This document shows positions 35,229 to 45,770 of a stretch of DNA of 64,000 nucleotides, piece after piece. Numbering within the stretch: position 1 is the first letter of the stretch; every line of letters starts with the position of its first letter. The position numbers and the translations under genes were made by a program. The stretch is from the NCBI RefSeq assembly GCF_910592395.1, contig NC_088308.1, positions 15,951,501-16,015,500 of the forward strand. Direction: 5' to 3'. The stretch comes from Lineus longissimus (lineage: Eukaryota; Nemertea; Pilidiophora; Heteronemertea; Lineidae). The notes beneath the pieces are model-generated. The model had not been told where the DNA came from and ran no database searches. It saw only the letters and a list, made by a program, of their open reading frames with translations.

Positions 35229-35384
35229 GTGGTGGTCTTCACGGTTTCTTCATGTCCACTTAGATATATGGCTCGAGCGCATAGATGTTGGTTTTCTTGT
35301 TATTTCAAACTTGGATTGGCTTAGGCCATCTGTCTTGTCATCCTTTTTCATCATGAGTATGATTCTTGCGTCGTCTTTTTTCAG

Positions 35385-35574
35385 CATCGATGCCACTTCA
35401 GAAATATGCCTAGCAAGGCTGGTGAATGATGGCACAGGGAGAGAGAAGAATGCAAAAATGAAGAAAATAATCACTAATGGCAATCCTCATCTCTGTCTTT
35501 ATGCTACCAAAGAAATCAAGAAAGGGGATGAAGTTTTATATGATTATGGAGAAAAAGAGTTGGAGTGGAGAAAG
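35385..35574 (+). CDS. SET domain, C-terminal half (copy A)
   Basis: It encodes IDATSE, LARLVND, then GNPHLCLYATKEIKKGDEV and LYDYGEKELEWRK. LYDYG is the conserved C-terminal SET motif. The canonical NHS of the pseudoknot reads ND(G), a change that may affect activity. It starts in phase 2 and ends in phase 0 before GTTTGT. An identical exon lies at 40,485-40,674. Confidence 0.9.
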
Positions 35575-36185
35575 GTTTGTTTGGTTATTTAATTTTTAGT
35601 CTGGGTTGATTGTGGTATACTATGCGACAATAAACCCTGATTATTCTGGTTTGTCATTCATCCGTTTACCAATGCAATGAATGCAATATTTAGATTGGGT
35701 TTCAAAACCAGTTCCATTCATAAATGTTAGTCTAGCCATCAATTTTATCTGAAACATATGTTATATAAGCCAGTATTTTGTTCTGCTTTTAATTGAATGC
35801 ATCCAGTCAGTTGTTAATAAATTGCTGTGTTGATAGTGTTAAAGATGGTAGGGACTGACATAGGGAATCCCCCTTACTGAGTCATCAAACAGCTGAAAGG
35901 GGGAAATGCAGCCAGTGAGAAATGTAGCCATGGTATTACAGCTACACCAAATCTGAATATCCATTTTTCTGCATGGGGCCACAGGGGTAGTGAAAATTAT
36001 CATCAGAACTGAATAGTTTTTTTTGCCAGAAAAAATGATTTTAAGGCATTTTGTTCTGCCAATAATCACTCCCCAGGCCAGTGCCTTGTTCTAGCATGAT
36101 TATTACAGGTGCATCCCCATAGATAACATATTTTATAGGAGGTCCTAGTTGAAGCACCAGTTGAATGGACTCATTCTAATTTCAG

Positions 36186-36216
36186 GAGCCAGAGCAAATC
36201 AGAGTGGATGATTTCT
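36186..36216 (+). CDS. SET-recombinase gene, 31-bp micro-exon (copy A)
   Basis: It is bounded by TTTCAG and GTAAGT. It encodes EPEQIRVDDF plus one base (T) that joins GG of the next exon to give Trp. Phase agreement on both sides supports it. Copy B is 41,286-41,316. Confidence 0.7.
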
Positions 36217-36981
36217 GTAAGTAGTGAATTAAATTACCAAACTATCTCCCATGAGAGAGCATGACAAAAATGCTTGATGCTATTCCTTTCAGAGGTTGCC
36301 AACAACTCTTTAGTACCAAACCTTGCCACAAAAAACAGAGGCCAAAGCCAGGCTGGTGGTTGCCTTACGTAGCTTTTTTATGAAATCTGATGGCTGATAG
36401 CTCCTTTGGATAACCATCATCAATCTAGGCTTAGGGGGGTGAAACTGGAACTAAATTGACATTGTAGACAGTGATGTATGCAGCACTAGTTCCATTTCCC
36501 ATCATTTTTCAATGTTAAGTTGACAATGAGCATCCCATCTTTACCTGCCATATTGTGCCCTGTGCATACATGAAGGGAAATTTGAGGGTGTCCAGTTACA
36601 TTACGAAAATCTAAAAACTTTGTTCTCCTTTATTTGCCATTTGGCAAAAACACTGGTCTGTTACAAGGGCATAATCCCCGCATAATTGAGACATAAGTTA
36701 TTGGTGCAAACTGGGTCAGATAAGAATGGTTTGTTGTATGGCACATTAATCCTATTGTTTTATCTAATAACACTATAACAGCTAGGGCATTTATTAGCTT
36801 GAAGTAGGTCAATCTGATATTGAATTTTGGTACCAATTTGGCTGAGGGCTCATTTTCGTAATGCGCATTCAGTTTCACCACTAGTGATGCTCATCAAATG
36901 TACTGAATGAATTGCTGACCATAGTTTATGCCATGCGATGGACACATCTGGTACGGTACATGTGGCATTTTTCATTTTCAG

Positions 36982-37055
36982 GGTATCTGTTTCTGGTTCA
37001 GCTCAATCACGACCTTTGTGTTGGCCAACAACAGGCAGCTGAAGGGGTTGAACAG
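36982..37055 (+). CDS. SET-recombinase gene, linker exon (copy A)
   Basis: A 74-bp exon with acceptor TTTTCAG and donor CAG/GTGAGT. It encodes YLFLVQLNHDLCVGQQQ and a short tail, ending in phase 0. No known domain is recognised. Copy B is 42,082-42,155. Confidence 0.75.
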
Positions 37056-37084
37056 GTGAGTGACCACACATACTCCCTCTAAGC

Positions 37085-38050
37085 ACTGGAGTGTTAGTCT
37101 TAGATCTTGCAACCACATGGCGTCCGTCGTCGTCGTCCGTTAGCTTGGCATGTTTCGTAACCACTGGAGGGATTGACTTGAAACTTCATACATATGTTCC
37201 CCTTGGTCAAATCTCCCCACATATCATATTTTCGGTCCGATCCAATTCTCTGGTTGGCCACAAGGGTGTGCAATGTAAAAACAGAAAAAGTGCAATAACT
37301 CTCAAACGAATGGTTGTAACCTGACCAAATTTTTATGGTATGTGTATCTAGAGAGGACACATGACATATCAAACATGTTTTTGATTGACCTACTTTTCAA
37401 GGTCACAGAGGTCAAAAGTTCAAGACATCACTGTCCGAGGTCAGAGTTCAAGTGTTCTAATCTTGTGTGTGCATGTATCTAAGTTGACTCTAACATGTCA
37501 TTAAATTTGAGGCTGATCAGACATCCAATATGGCTACCAGACGGCCATCATGAAAATTTGACTTCATCCAGTAACTCACTAATTAAGTCAGAATGTTCTT
37601 GGCTTGTGTGAGCATGTATCTAAGTACCTTCTACCATTTCGCCTAATTTTGGCCTGATTGGATACAAAAAATGGCTGCAAGGTGGCCATCTTGAAAATTG
37701 GACTTGGTCCTATTACTCACTTATTATACATGCCAGAATGTTCTGGGCTTGTGTGAGCATGTATCATGTGACCAAACTTTGACCAGATTGGATATCCAAT
37801 ATGGCCACCAGGAGGCCATCTTGTATATTTGACTTGGTCCTCTAGAAAATTCCACCATGTCCCCAACTCGGGCATTCCAACTGTGTCAATTTTCTCGAGG
37901 TAAGCACATGGTCCATTTCATAAGCTCAGCTGGCAGAGCTGGTAAAATGGTTCAAATGACATCGGATGTCCTTGGCATCATCCACTCGTCAACATGGGGT
38001 GGATGTTTTGTCATCTGGAGAGCTGTGAACCTCAAATTTAGTGGAGAGTA
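37085..38050 (+). repeat. Interspersed repeat block with DR3 site and ~140-bp tandem units
   Basis: It begins with GTCCGTCGTCGTCGTCCG and includes a perfect AGGTCA-CAG-AGGTCA (37,400-37,414). Between 37,441 and 37,845 a unit with CTTGTGTG-GCATGTATC and CAATATGGCYACCAG repeats three times at about 140-bp spacing. It lies in an intron and recurs at 42,185-43,150. Parts match 46,890-47,620 and 62,440-63,190. Confidence 0.7.
37400..37414 (+). promoter_or_regulatory. Perfect DR3 nuclear-receptor-type element
   Basis: AGGTCA, spacer CAG, AGGTCA. Two consensus half-sites in direct repeat with 3-bp spacing are the VDR/TR-type layout in animals. It sits in a dispersed repeat, so function is untested. 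Copy B is at 42,500-42,514. Confidence 0.45.
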
Positions 38051-38604
38051 GCCCTTAATTAGGAGCTCTGATGGGAAACCAGAAATCAGTCCTGATCAGA
38101 CCAGTTTTCACTAGTAGGGGGCACTTTAGGCGTAATATTTCTAAAATTTGCTAAAAAACAGAGGGACGTCAGATTCATTTTTCTGCTAGTGAATCATGGA
38201 TATCCCTGCTCCAATGGAACTTTTGATGTATGGAGTATTTTGATTAACCCTTTTGGGACTGAATTACCTCAGAAATGAGGGATTTTTGCGTAGGATTTGT
38301 CACATTTTAGAAAGTCGGCAGGTGCTATGCAGGTTGCAGCCCAATACTGTGGGGTTTTTGAAATACCCCTTAATTCCCAGCTGATAGTCTACTTATCACA
38401 GCAAGGAAAAAAATCACATACCGGTACATGTAACAGCATAGTTTCAAAATGACTGTCAGCCCCTCAGTATATTGACAGGCGCTGTTTAAAGTTCTCAAAC
38501 TTCTTGAACTCATCAGCCCCAACGAGAGGTATGTGTCCCAAAACTAATCTCCATCCCATATCTAACTATTTGTTTTGTTATCGTACTCCTTTTTGTAATT
38601 ACAG

Positions 38605-38721
38605 GCAGTACTTTTTACAAGAAGAACATTGACTCTGATACTTGATGATATAGAGGCAACACCTCAATTTTTACTTGGCCTTAAAGAATTAGACCCTAAA
38701 CTTTTGCAAACATTGGACAAG
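38605..38721 (+). CDS. SET-recombinase gene, 39-codon exon (copy A)
   Basis: It is phase 0-0, bounded by TTACAG and AAG/GTGAGT. It encodes a probable helical segment with RRTLTLILDD and KELDPKLLQTLDK. Copy B is 43,705-43,821. Confidence 0.8.
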
Positions 38722-39072
38722 GTGAGTCATGACATTACAGTCGCAAGTATTCTGTTCTCCGAGTCTTGTTTCTTTTCCCTGGTCATAGTCTAGCATCAAT
38801 GGTGCAAGGTTCGAAACCATGCAGCAATTTTGCATTTTAAAATCTAAATCAATGACGCCATATCAAAATTTTGTTTAGCAATTCTAATAGAACTTTGATT
38901 ACTGTATTTGTCAATCAACTATTGCCTTTGGGTAGGAATTCCTGAAATTTATTTCGAACCATATATATGTGAATTTGCCTTTGAGTTCATTCACCACTCA
39001 ACTAATCTTGTTTGTGAGTAGAGGAAGGCTGCTTTTGAAAATGAGCTTGCATGATAATCCTTTCTTTTACAG

Positions 39073-39166
39073 TGTGCGTCCAGTTGTGATGAGGAAATAA
39101 GGATGAAAGCCAAAGGCCTTCTTACCAAATTCAAACTTGGGGATAGACCTGGCAATGTTAAGAAAG
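39073..39166 (+). CDS. SET-recombinase gene, basic exon (copy A)
   Basis: A 94-bp exon, phase 0 to 1, with acceptor TCTTTTACAG and donor AAAG/GTAAGA. It encodes CASSCDEEIRMKAKG and a lysine-rich tail. Its phase-1 end fits the exon at 45,072 but not the phase-2 start of the duplicated SET exon at 40,485. Copy B is 44,173-44,266. Confidence 0.8.
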
Positions 39167-39245
39167 GTAAGATTGTGAATTGTTATTAAATGAAGGCTCT
39201 TGAGTTAGTCATATAATAATAAAACTGCCCGAATGGGTGATCCGA

Positions 39246-39325
39246 GTCACTAGATCGCACGAGGTCATGTTCTCCGGCAATGACTTTTTGTTGCCGGAGA
39301 ACATGATCTCGTGCGAGCTGGTGAC
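39246..39325. repeat. 80-nt near-perfect hairpin (35-bp stem, 10-nt loop)
   Basis: The left arm GTCACTAGATCGCACGAG continues GTCATGTTCTCCGGCAA. The right arm, in reverse complement, differs at three positions. The loop is TGACTTTTTG. It lies 80 bp after the donor of the exon ending 39,166. Its size resembles a pre-miRNA or a small foldback element. The duplicate is at 44,346-44,425. Confidence 0.9.
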
Positions 39326-39559
39326 CACAGGAAAATTGAAGGATGAAAATGGGCGCCTATTGATCACTCTGATGGATATCCTGCTGCAAGATTTCCACCT
39401 TTCTTTCGAAGGTAATAATGAGAAGATATTTCTTAAAAGATTTGCTTGAAGAACGTTCAAAACCAGTCAGAGAGGTAGTCTCAGTATGCACTAACAGTAA
39501 CTAATGGTTGTGATGTGTTGTCCACTGCCTCTATCAAAGATATTGAGAATAGAGCTGAG

Positions 39560-39765
39560 TGCCTAATACAGCATTATTAGCACTTTAGACAAATTGGGCA
39601 AATTTGGTGCTATGTAGGAGGAAACCGGAGTCCTCAGAGTAAACCTACACTGTCAAAGAGAATCGCCCTTTCTATCACATGAGGCCTGATGTCGGACTGT
39701 GATTCGAACCAGCCAACTCAGTGGTAACAGGCGTGGATCTTGCCACTGCGCCACTTCCTCTGGTC
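39560..39765 (-). mobile_element. tRNA-derived SINE
   Basis: On the minus strand an A-box-like GTGGCGCAGTGGCAAGA is followed by GGTTCGAATCAC (B box), then a body with GGACTCCGGTTTCCTCC, a word seen in many invertebrate SINEs. The A to B box spacing fits a tRNA-derived promoter. An identical copy lies at 44,660-44,865. Confidence 0.7.
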
Positions 39766-40484
39766 TGGATGTTTTGTAATTATGAGCACCAGCTATCTCA
39801 GAGGAAGGTTTGCCCCCATTGTCATTTACAGCGGCTTTCAAGTAAACTTTGGTATTTGTTTTAACCCCACATTTCAATCCCACATGCTGCATATTTGCCA
39901 ATTCGCCATGTTTTATAGAAACCCGGTTTGATTAACCAAGCCCAGAATATTTGCAAAATTAGTGCCTCCATCCATTCTTCACTAGTTTAATACCGGTTAG
40001 GTTGGTCATGTTGATTTATCAAATGAGCAATGAATTAGATGAATCACCTGCTGATAGCATTGAGATGTCTTTTAGTTTGCATAATCTAAAACTTAGCATG
40101 TTTTTAGTCAAATGACATGAAAAAGTATGTAAAAAATCCAGGCCACCTCCCTTGACCTTACAGTTACTGTGTACTTGCAGGAAATTCTGTCTCAGGTCAA
40201 GTATAATTACGATTTTCAGCCTTTTTACAAAAAAATGGATGTAGCCCAGTGAATGCTTGGAGGTTGGGAGTTGTGGGGCATTATGTATGCCCCATATTTT
40301 TGGAATGACTCGCAAGGAAGGTTTCATTGTGGTGGTCTTCACGGTTTCTTCATGTCCACTTAGATATATGGCTCGAGCGCATAGATGTTGGTTTTCTTGT
40401 TATTTCAAACTTGGATTGGCTTAGGCCATCTGTCTTGTCATCCTTTTTCATCATGAGTATGATTCTTGCGTCGTCTTTTTTCAG

Positions 40485-40674
40485 CATCGATGCCACTTCA
40501 GAAATATGCCTAGCAAGGCTGGTGAATGATGGCACAGGGAGAGAGAAGAATGCAAAAATGAAGAAAATAATCACTAATGGCAATCCTCATCTCTGTCTTT
40601 ATGCTACCAAAGAAATCAAGAAAGGGGATGAAGTTTTATATGATTATGGAGAAAAAGAGTTGGAGTGGAGAAAG
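40485..40674 (+). CDS. SET domain, C-terminal half (copy B)
   Basis: Identical to 35,385-35,574. It can be spliced from the exon ending 34,281 but not in frame from the exon ending 39,166. Confidence 0.85.
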
Positions 40675-41285
40675 GTTTGTTTGGTTATTTAATTTTTAGT
40701 CTGGGTTGATTGTGGTATACTATGCGACAATAAACCCTGATTATTCTGGTTTGTCATTCATCCGTTTACCAATGCAATGAATGCAATATTTAGATTGGGT
40801 TTCAAAACCAGTTCCATTCATAAATGTTAGTCTAGCCATCAATTTTATCTGAAACATATGTTATATAAGCCAGTATTTTGTTCTGCTTTTAATTGAATGC
40901 ATCCAGTCAGTTGTTAATAAATTGCTGTGTTGATAGTGTTAAAGATGGTAGGGACTGACATAGGGAATCCCCCTTACTGAGTCATCAAACAGCTGAAAGG
41001 GGGAAATGCAGCCAGTGAGAAATGTAGCCATGGTATTACAGCTACACCAAATCTGAATATCCATTTTTCTGCATGGGGCCACAGGGGTAGTGAAAATTAT
41101 CATCAGAACTGAATAGTTTTTTTTGCCAGAAAAAATGATTTTAAGGCATTTTGTTCTGCCAATAATCACTCCCCAGGCCAGTGCCTTGTTCTAGCATGAT
41201 TATTACAGGTGCATCCCCATAGATAACATATTTTATAGGAGGTCCTAGTTGAAGCACCAGTTGAATGGACTCATTCTAATTTCAG

Positions 41286-41316
41286 GAGCCAGAGCAAATC
41301 AGAGTGGATGATTTCT
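41286..41316 (+). CDS. Micro-exon (copy B)
   Basis: Identical to 36,186-36,216, with the same splice sites and phases. Confidence 0.65.
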
Positions 41317-42081
41317 GTAAGTAGTGAATTAAATTACCAAACTATCTCCCATGAGAGAGCATGACAAAAATGCTTGATGCTATTCCTTTCAGAGGTTGCC
41401 AACAACTCTTTAGTACCAAACCTTGCCACAAAAAACAGAGGCCAAAGCCAGGCTGGTGGTTGCCTTACGTAGCTTTTTTATGAAATCTGATGGCTGATAG
41501 CTCCTTTGGATAACCATCATCAATCTAGGCTTAGGGGGGTGAAACTGGAACTAAATTGACATTGTAGACAGTGATGTATGCAGCACTAGTTCCATTTCCC
41601 ATCATTTTTCAATGTTAAGTTGACAATGAGCATCCCATCTTTACCTGCCATATTGTGCCCTGTGCATACATGAAGGGAAATTTGAGGGTGTCCAGTTACA
41701 TTACGAAAATCTAAAAACTTTGTTCTCCTTTATTTGCCATTTGGCAAAAACACTGGTCTGTTACAAGGGCATAATCCCCGCATAATTGAGACATAAGTTA
41801 TTGGTGCAAACTGGGTCAGATAAGAATGGTTTGTTGTATGGCACATTAATCCTATTGTTTTATCTAATAACACTATAACAGCTAGGGCATTTATTAGCTT
41901 GAAGTAGGTCAATCTGATATTGAATTTTGGTACCAATTTGGCTGAGGGCTCATTTTCGTAATGCGCATTCAGTTTCACCACTAGTGATGCTCATCAAATG
42001 TACTGAATGAATTGCTGACCATAGTTTATGCCATGCGATGGACACATCTGGTACGGTACATGTGGCATTTTTCATTTTCAG

Positions 42082-42155
42082 GGTATCTGTTTCTGGTTCA
42101 GCTCAATCACGACCTTTGTGTTGGCCAACAACAGGCAGCTGAAGGGGTTGAACAG
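42082..42155 (+). CDS. Linker exon (copy B)
   Basis: Identical to 36,982-37,055, with the same splice sites and phases. Confidence 0.7.
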
Positions 42156-43704
42156 GTGAGTGACCACACATACTCCCTCTAAGCACTGGAGTGTTAGTCT
42201 TAGATCTTGCAACCACATGGCGTCCGTCGTCGTCGTCCGTTAGCTTGGCATGTTTCGTAACCACTGGAGGGATTGACTTGAAACTTCATACATATGTTCC
42301 CCTTGGTCAAATCTCCCCACATATCATATTTTCGGTCCGATCCAATTCTCTGGTTGGCCACAAGGGTGTGCAATGTAAAAACAGAAAAAGTGCAATAACT
42401 CTCAAACGAATGGTTGTAACCTGACCAAATTTTTATGGTATGTGTATCTAGAGAGGACACATGACATATCAAACATGTTTTTGATTGACCTACTTTTCAA
42501 GGTCACAGAGGTCAAAAGTTCAAGACATCACTGTCCGAGGTCAGAGTTCAAGTGTTCTAATCTTGTGTGTGCATGTATCTAAGTTGACTCTAACATGTCA
42601 TTAAATTTGAGGCTGATCAGACATCCAATATGGCTACCAGACGGCCATCATGAAAATTTGACTTCATCCAGTAACTCACTAATTAAGTCAGAATGTTCTT
42701 GGCTTGTGTGAGCATGTATCTAAGTACCTTCTACCATTTCGCCTAATTTTGGCCTGATTGGATACAAAAAATGGCTGCAAGGTGGCCATCTTGAAAATTG
42801 GACTTGGTCCTATTACTCACTTATTATACATGCCAGAATGTTCTGGGCTTGTGTGAGCATGTATCATGTGACCAAACTTTGACCAGATTGGATATCCAAT
42901 ATGGCCACCAGACGGCCATCTTGTATATTTGACTTGGTCCTCTAGAAAATTCCACCATGTCCCCAACTCGGGCATTCCAACTGTGTCAATTTTCTCGAGG
43001 TAAGCACATGGTCCATTTCATAAGCTCAGCTGGCAGAGCTGGTAAAATGGTTCAAATGACATCGGATGTCCTTGGCATCATCCACTCGTCAACATGGGGT
43101 GGATGTTTTGTCATCTGGAGAGCTGTGAACCTCAAATTTAGTGGAGAGTAGCCCTTAATTAGGAGCTCTGATGGGAAACCAGAAATCAGTCCTGATCAGA
43201 CCAGTTTTCACTAGTAGGGGGCACTTTAGGCGTAATATTTCTAAAATTTGCTAAAAAACAGAGGGACGTCAGATTCATTTTTCTGCTAGTGAATCATGGA
43301 TATCCCTGCTCCAATGGAACTTTTGATGTATGGAGTATTTTGATTAACCCTTTTGGGACTGAATTACCTCAGAAATGAGGGATTTTTGCGTAGGATTTGT
43401 CACATTTTAGAAAGTCGGCAGGTGCTATGCAGGTTGCAGCCCAATACTGTGGGGTTTTTGAAATACCCCTTAATTCCCAGCTGATAGTCTACTTATCACA
43501 GCAAGGAAAAAAATCACATACCGGTACATGTAACAGCATAGTTTCAAAATGACTGTCAGCCCCTCAGTATATTGACAGGCGCTGTTTAAAGTTCTCAAAC
43601 TTCTTGAACTCATCAGCCCCAACGAGAGGTATGTGTCCCAAAACTAATCTCCATCCCATATCTAACTATTTGTTTTGTTATCGTACTCCTTTTTGTAATT
43701 ACAG

Positions 43705-43821
43705 GCAGTACTTTTTACAAGAAGAACATTGACTCTGATACTTGATGATATAGAGGCAACACCTCAATTTTTACTTGGCCTTAAAGAATTAGACCCTAAA
43801 CTTTTGCAAACATTGGACAAG
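43705..43821 (+). CDS. 39-codon exon (copy B)
   Basis: Identical to 38,605-38,721. Confidence 0.75.
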
Positions 43822-44172
43822 GTGAGTCATGACATTACAGTCGCAAGTATTCTGTTCTCCGAGTCTTGTTTCTTTTCCCTGGTCATAGTCTAGCATCAAT
43901 GGTGCAAGGTTCGAAACCATGCAGCAATTTTGCATTTTAAAATCTAAATCAATGACGCCATATCAAAATTTTGTTTAGCAATTCTAATAGAACTTTGATT
44001 ACTGTATTTGTCAATCAACTATTGCCTTTGGGTAGGAATTCCTGAAATTTATTTCGAACCATATATATGTGAATTTGCCTTTGAGTTCATTCACCACTCA
44101 ACTAATCTTGTTTGTGAGTAGAGGAAGGCTGCTTTTGAAAATGAGCTTGCATGATAATCCTTTCTTTTACAG

Positions 44173-44266
44173 TGTGCGTCCAGTTGTGATGAGGAAATAA
44201 GGATGAAAGCCAAAGGCCTTCTTACCAAATTCAAACTTGGGGATAGACCTGGCAATGTTAAGAAAG
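44173..44266 (+). CDS. Basic exon (copy B)
   Basis: Identical to 39,073-39,166. Its phase-1 end joins the exon at 45,072 in frame. Confidence 0.75.
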
Positions 44267-44345
44267 GTAAGATTGTGAATTGTTATTAAATGAAGGCTCT
44301 TGAGTTAGTCATATAATAATAAAACTGCCCGAATGGGTGATCCGA

Positions 44346-44425
44346 GTCACTAGATCGCACGAGGTCATGTTCTCCGGCAATGACTTTTTGTTGCCGGAGA
44401 ACATGATCTCGTGCGAGCTGGTGAC
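44346..44425. repeat. 80-nt hairpin, second copy
   Basis: Identical to 39,246-39,325, carried along in the 5.1-kb duplication. Confidence 0.9.
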
Positions 44426-44659
44426 CACAGGAAAATTGAAGGATGAAAATGGGCGCCTATTGATCACTCTGATGGATATCCTGCTGCAAGATTTCCACCT
44501 TTCTTTCGAAGGTAATAATGAGAAGATATTTCTTAAAAGATTTGCTTGAAGAACGTTCAAAACCAGTCAGAGAGGTAGTCTCAGTATGCACTAACAGTAA
44601 CTAATGGTTGTGATGTGTTGTCCACTGCCTCTATCAAAGATATTGAGAATAGAGCTGAG

Positions 44660-44865
44660 TGCCTAATACAGCATTATTAGCACTTTAGACAAATTGGGCA
44701 AATTTGGTGCTATGTAGGAGGAAACCGGAGTCCTCAGAGTAAACCTACACTGTCAAAGAGAATCGCCCTTTCTATCACATGAGGCCTGATGTCGGACTGT
44801 GATTCGAACCAGCCAACTCAGTGGTAACAGGCGTGGATCTTGCCACTGCGCCACTTCCTCTGGTC
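44660..44865 (-). mobile_element. tRNA-derived SINE, duplicated copy
   Basis: Identical to 39,560-39,765, carried by the tandem duplication. Confidence 0.7.
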
Positions 44866-45071
44866 TGGATGTTTTGTAATTATGAGCACCAGCTATCTCA
44901 GAGGAAGGTTTGCCCCCATTGTCATTTACAGCGGCTTTCAAGTAAACTTTGGTATTTGTTTTAACCGTAACAGTCTGATCCTTGTCCTCTTGTCGGATAT
45001 AGTCTTCCGTGGTGTTCATCAAATTTGCCAAGCAAATTTCCAATTCTAGTTTTTGAATTGACTGCTTTCAG

Positions 45072-45200
45072 GAAAGTCGCAACTCCTGTCTGACGGAAGT
45101 AAAAGTGCTATGACCGAGTCTGATCAGCCAGGGAAAGAAAATGTCCAGCCAATTAATCAGGAGGATGTGACTGAAACCTCGGATATACACCGAACCAAAG
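45072..45200 (+). CDS. SET-recombinase gene, exon after the duplication
   Basis: A 129-bp exon, phase 1 to 1, bounded by CTTTCAG and AAAG/GTAATT. It encodes a polar, Gln/Ser/Asp-rich segment (GKENVQPINQEDVTETSD) with no known domain. Frame continuity with 39,166 or 44,266 upstream and 47,799 downstream supports it. Confidence 0.8.
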
Positions 45201-45452
45201 GTAATTTAAAAAAAAACTTGCACAGAATTTGATGAAAGGTAACTTGTGTAGTGTTGTCAGCACGTAGCGCCATTTGGCTGTTGCAGTCCCTCAAAAGTCA
45301 CAAAACAGATCCACTGCATGGATTATGATCACTGATTAAAGAAAACCACTGAAACCCATTGCAAACAGCACAAAGTGAAAATAAAATCCATGTTCAAGTT
45401 GATAAACTTGAGAAAAGCAGGCTTTGAAGTTGGAACAATAGACATTAATTCT

Positions 45453-45597
45453 GGGACTGTATTCACGAAGCCCTCTTAACTATACGCAATGCGTAAACTA
45501 TTGTCAACTTGCAGGTTTCCTTTTGTTCATTCCCGGCCTAACAATAGCTTACGTACTGCGTAAAGTTAAGAACTCAAGGCTTTGTGAATATGGCCCC
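45453..45597. mobile_element. Short palindromic MITE, ~145 bp
   Basis: The left end GGGACTGTATTCACGAAG pairs with the right end CTTTGTGAATATGGCCCC in inverted orientation. Inside, CTTAACTATACGCAATGCG pairs loosely with CGTACTGCGTAAAGTTAAG. It is non-coding. Confidence 0.7.
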
Positions 45598-45685
45598 TGA
45601 TTTCTAACTGAACAATGCACACTAATGCAAAAAATTATAGAAAAAAATCAGAAAACAATGAAGAAAATGTGATAATAGCATATAT

Positions 45686-45770
45686 AGTATCACCCCAATT
45701 ACGGGGTACTTTTAAGAATGAAACCTTTCTTGTGGGTCATTTAAAAAATGTGGTGCATATATAATGCCCC
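45686..45770 (-). repeat. Palindrome-bearing dispersed repeat, copy 4
   Basis: CACCCCAATTACGGGGTAC, then GAATGAAACCTTTCTTGTGGG and GGTGCATATATAATGCCCC, in the order seen at 10,497. Confidence 0.7.

Larger units (their letters stand above)
34774..39866 (+). repeat. 5,093-bp tandem duplication, copy A
   Basis: It is identical to 39,874-44,966 apart from two adjacent bases (GA at 37,812-37,813 against AC at 42,912-42,913). It carries five exons and all introns between them. The offset is exactly 5,100 bp. Identity over introns means a very recent event or an assembly duplication. Confidence 0.95.
39874..44966 (+). repeat. 5,093-bp tandem duplication, copy B
   Basis: It is separated from copy A by the 7-bp filler CCACATT (39,867-39,873), which matches neither flank. 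Copy B then continues into unique sequence that leads to the exon at 45,072. Confidence 0.95.

Noticed and set aside
34774-44966. Direct repeats as LTRs of one large retrotransposon
   Set aside because: The two 5.1-kb copies are back to back with no internal region, contain introns and exons of the SET gene, and lack LTR termini, PBS and PPT.
44753-45043. 96-codon minus-strand frame as a gene
   Set aside because: It runs across the tRNA-derived SINE and the duplication edge; no supporting splice sites or known domain.
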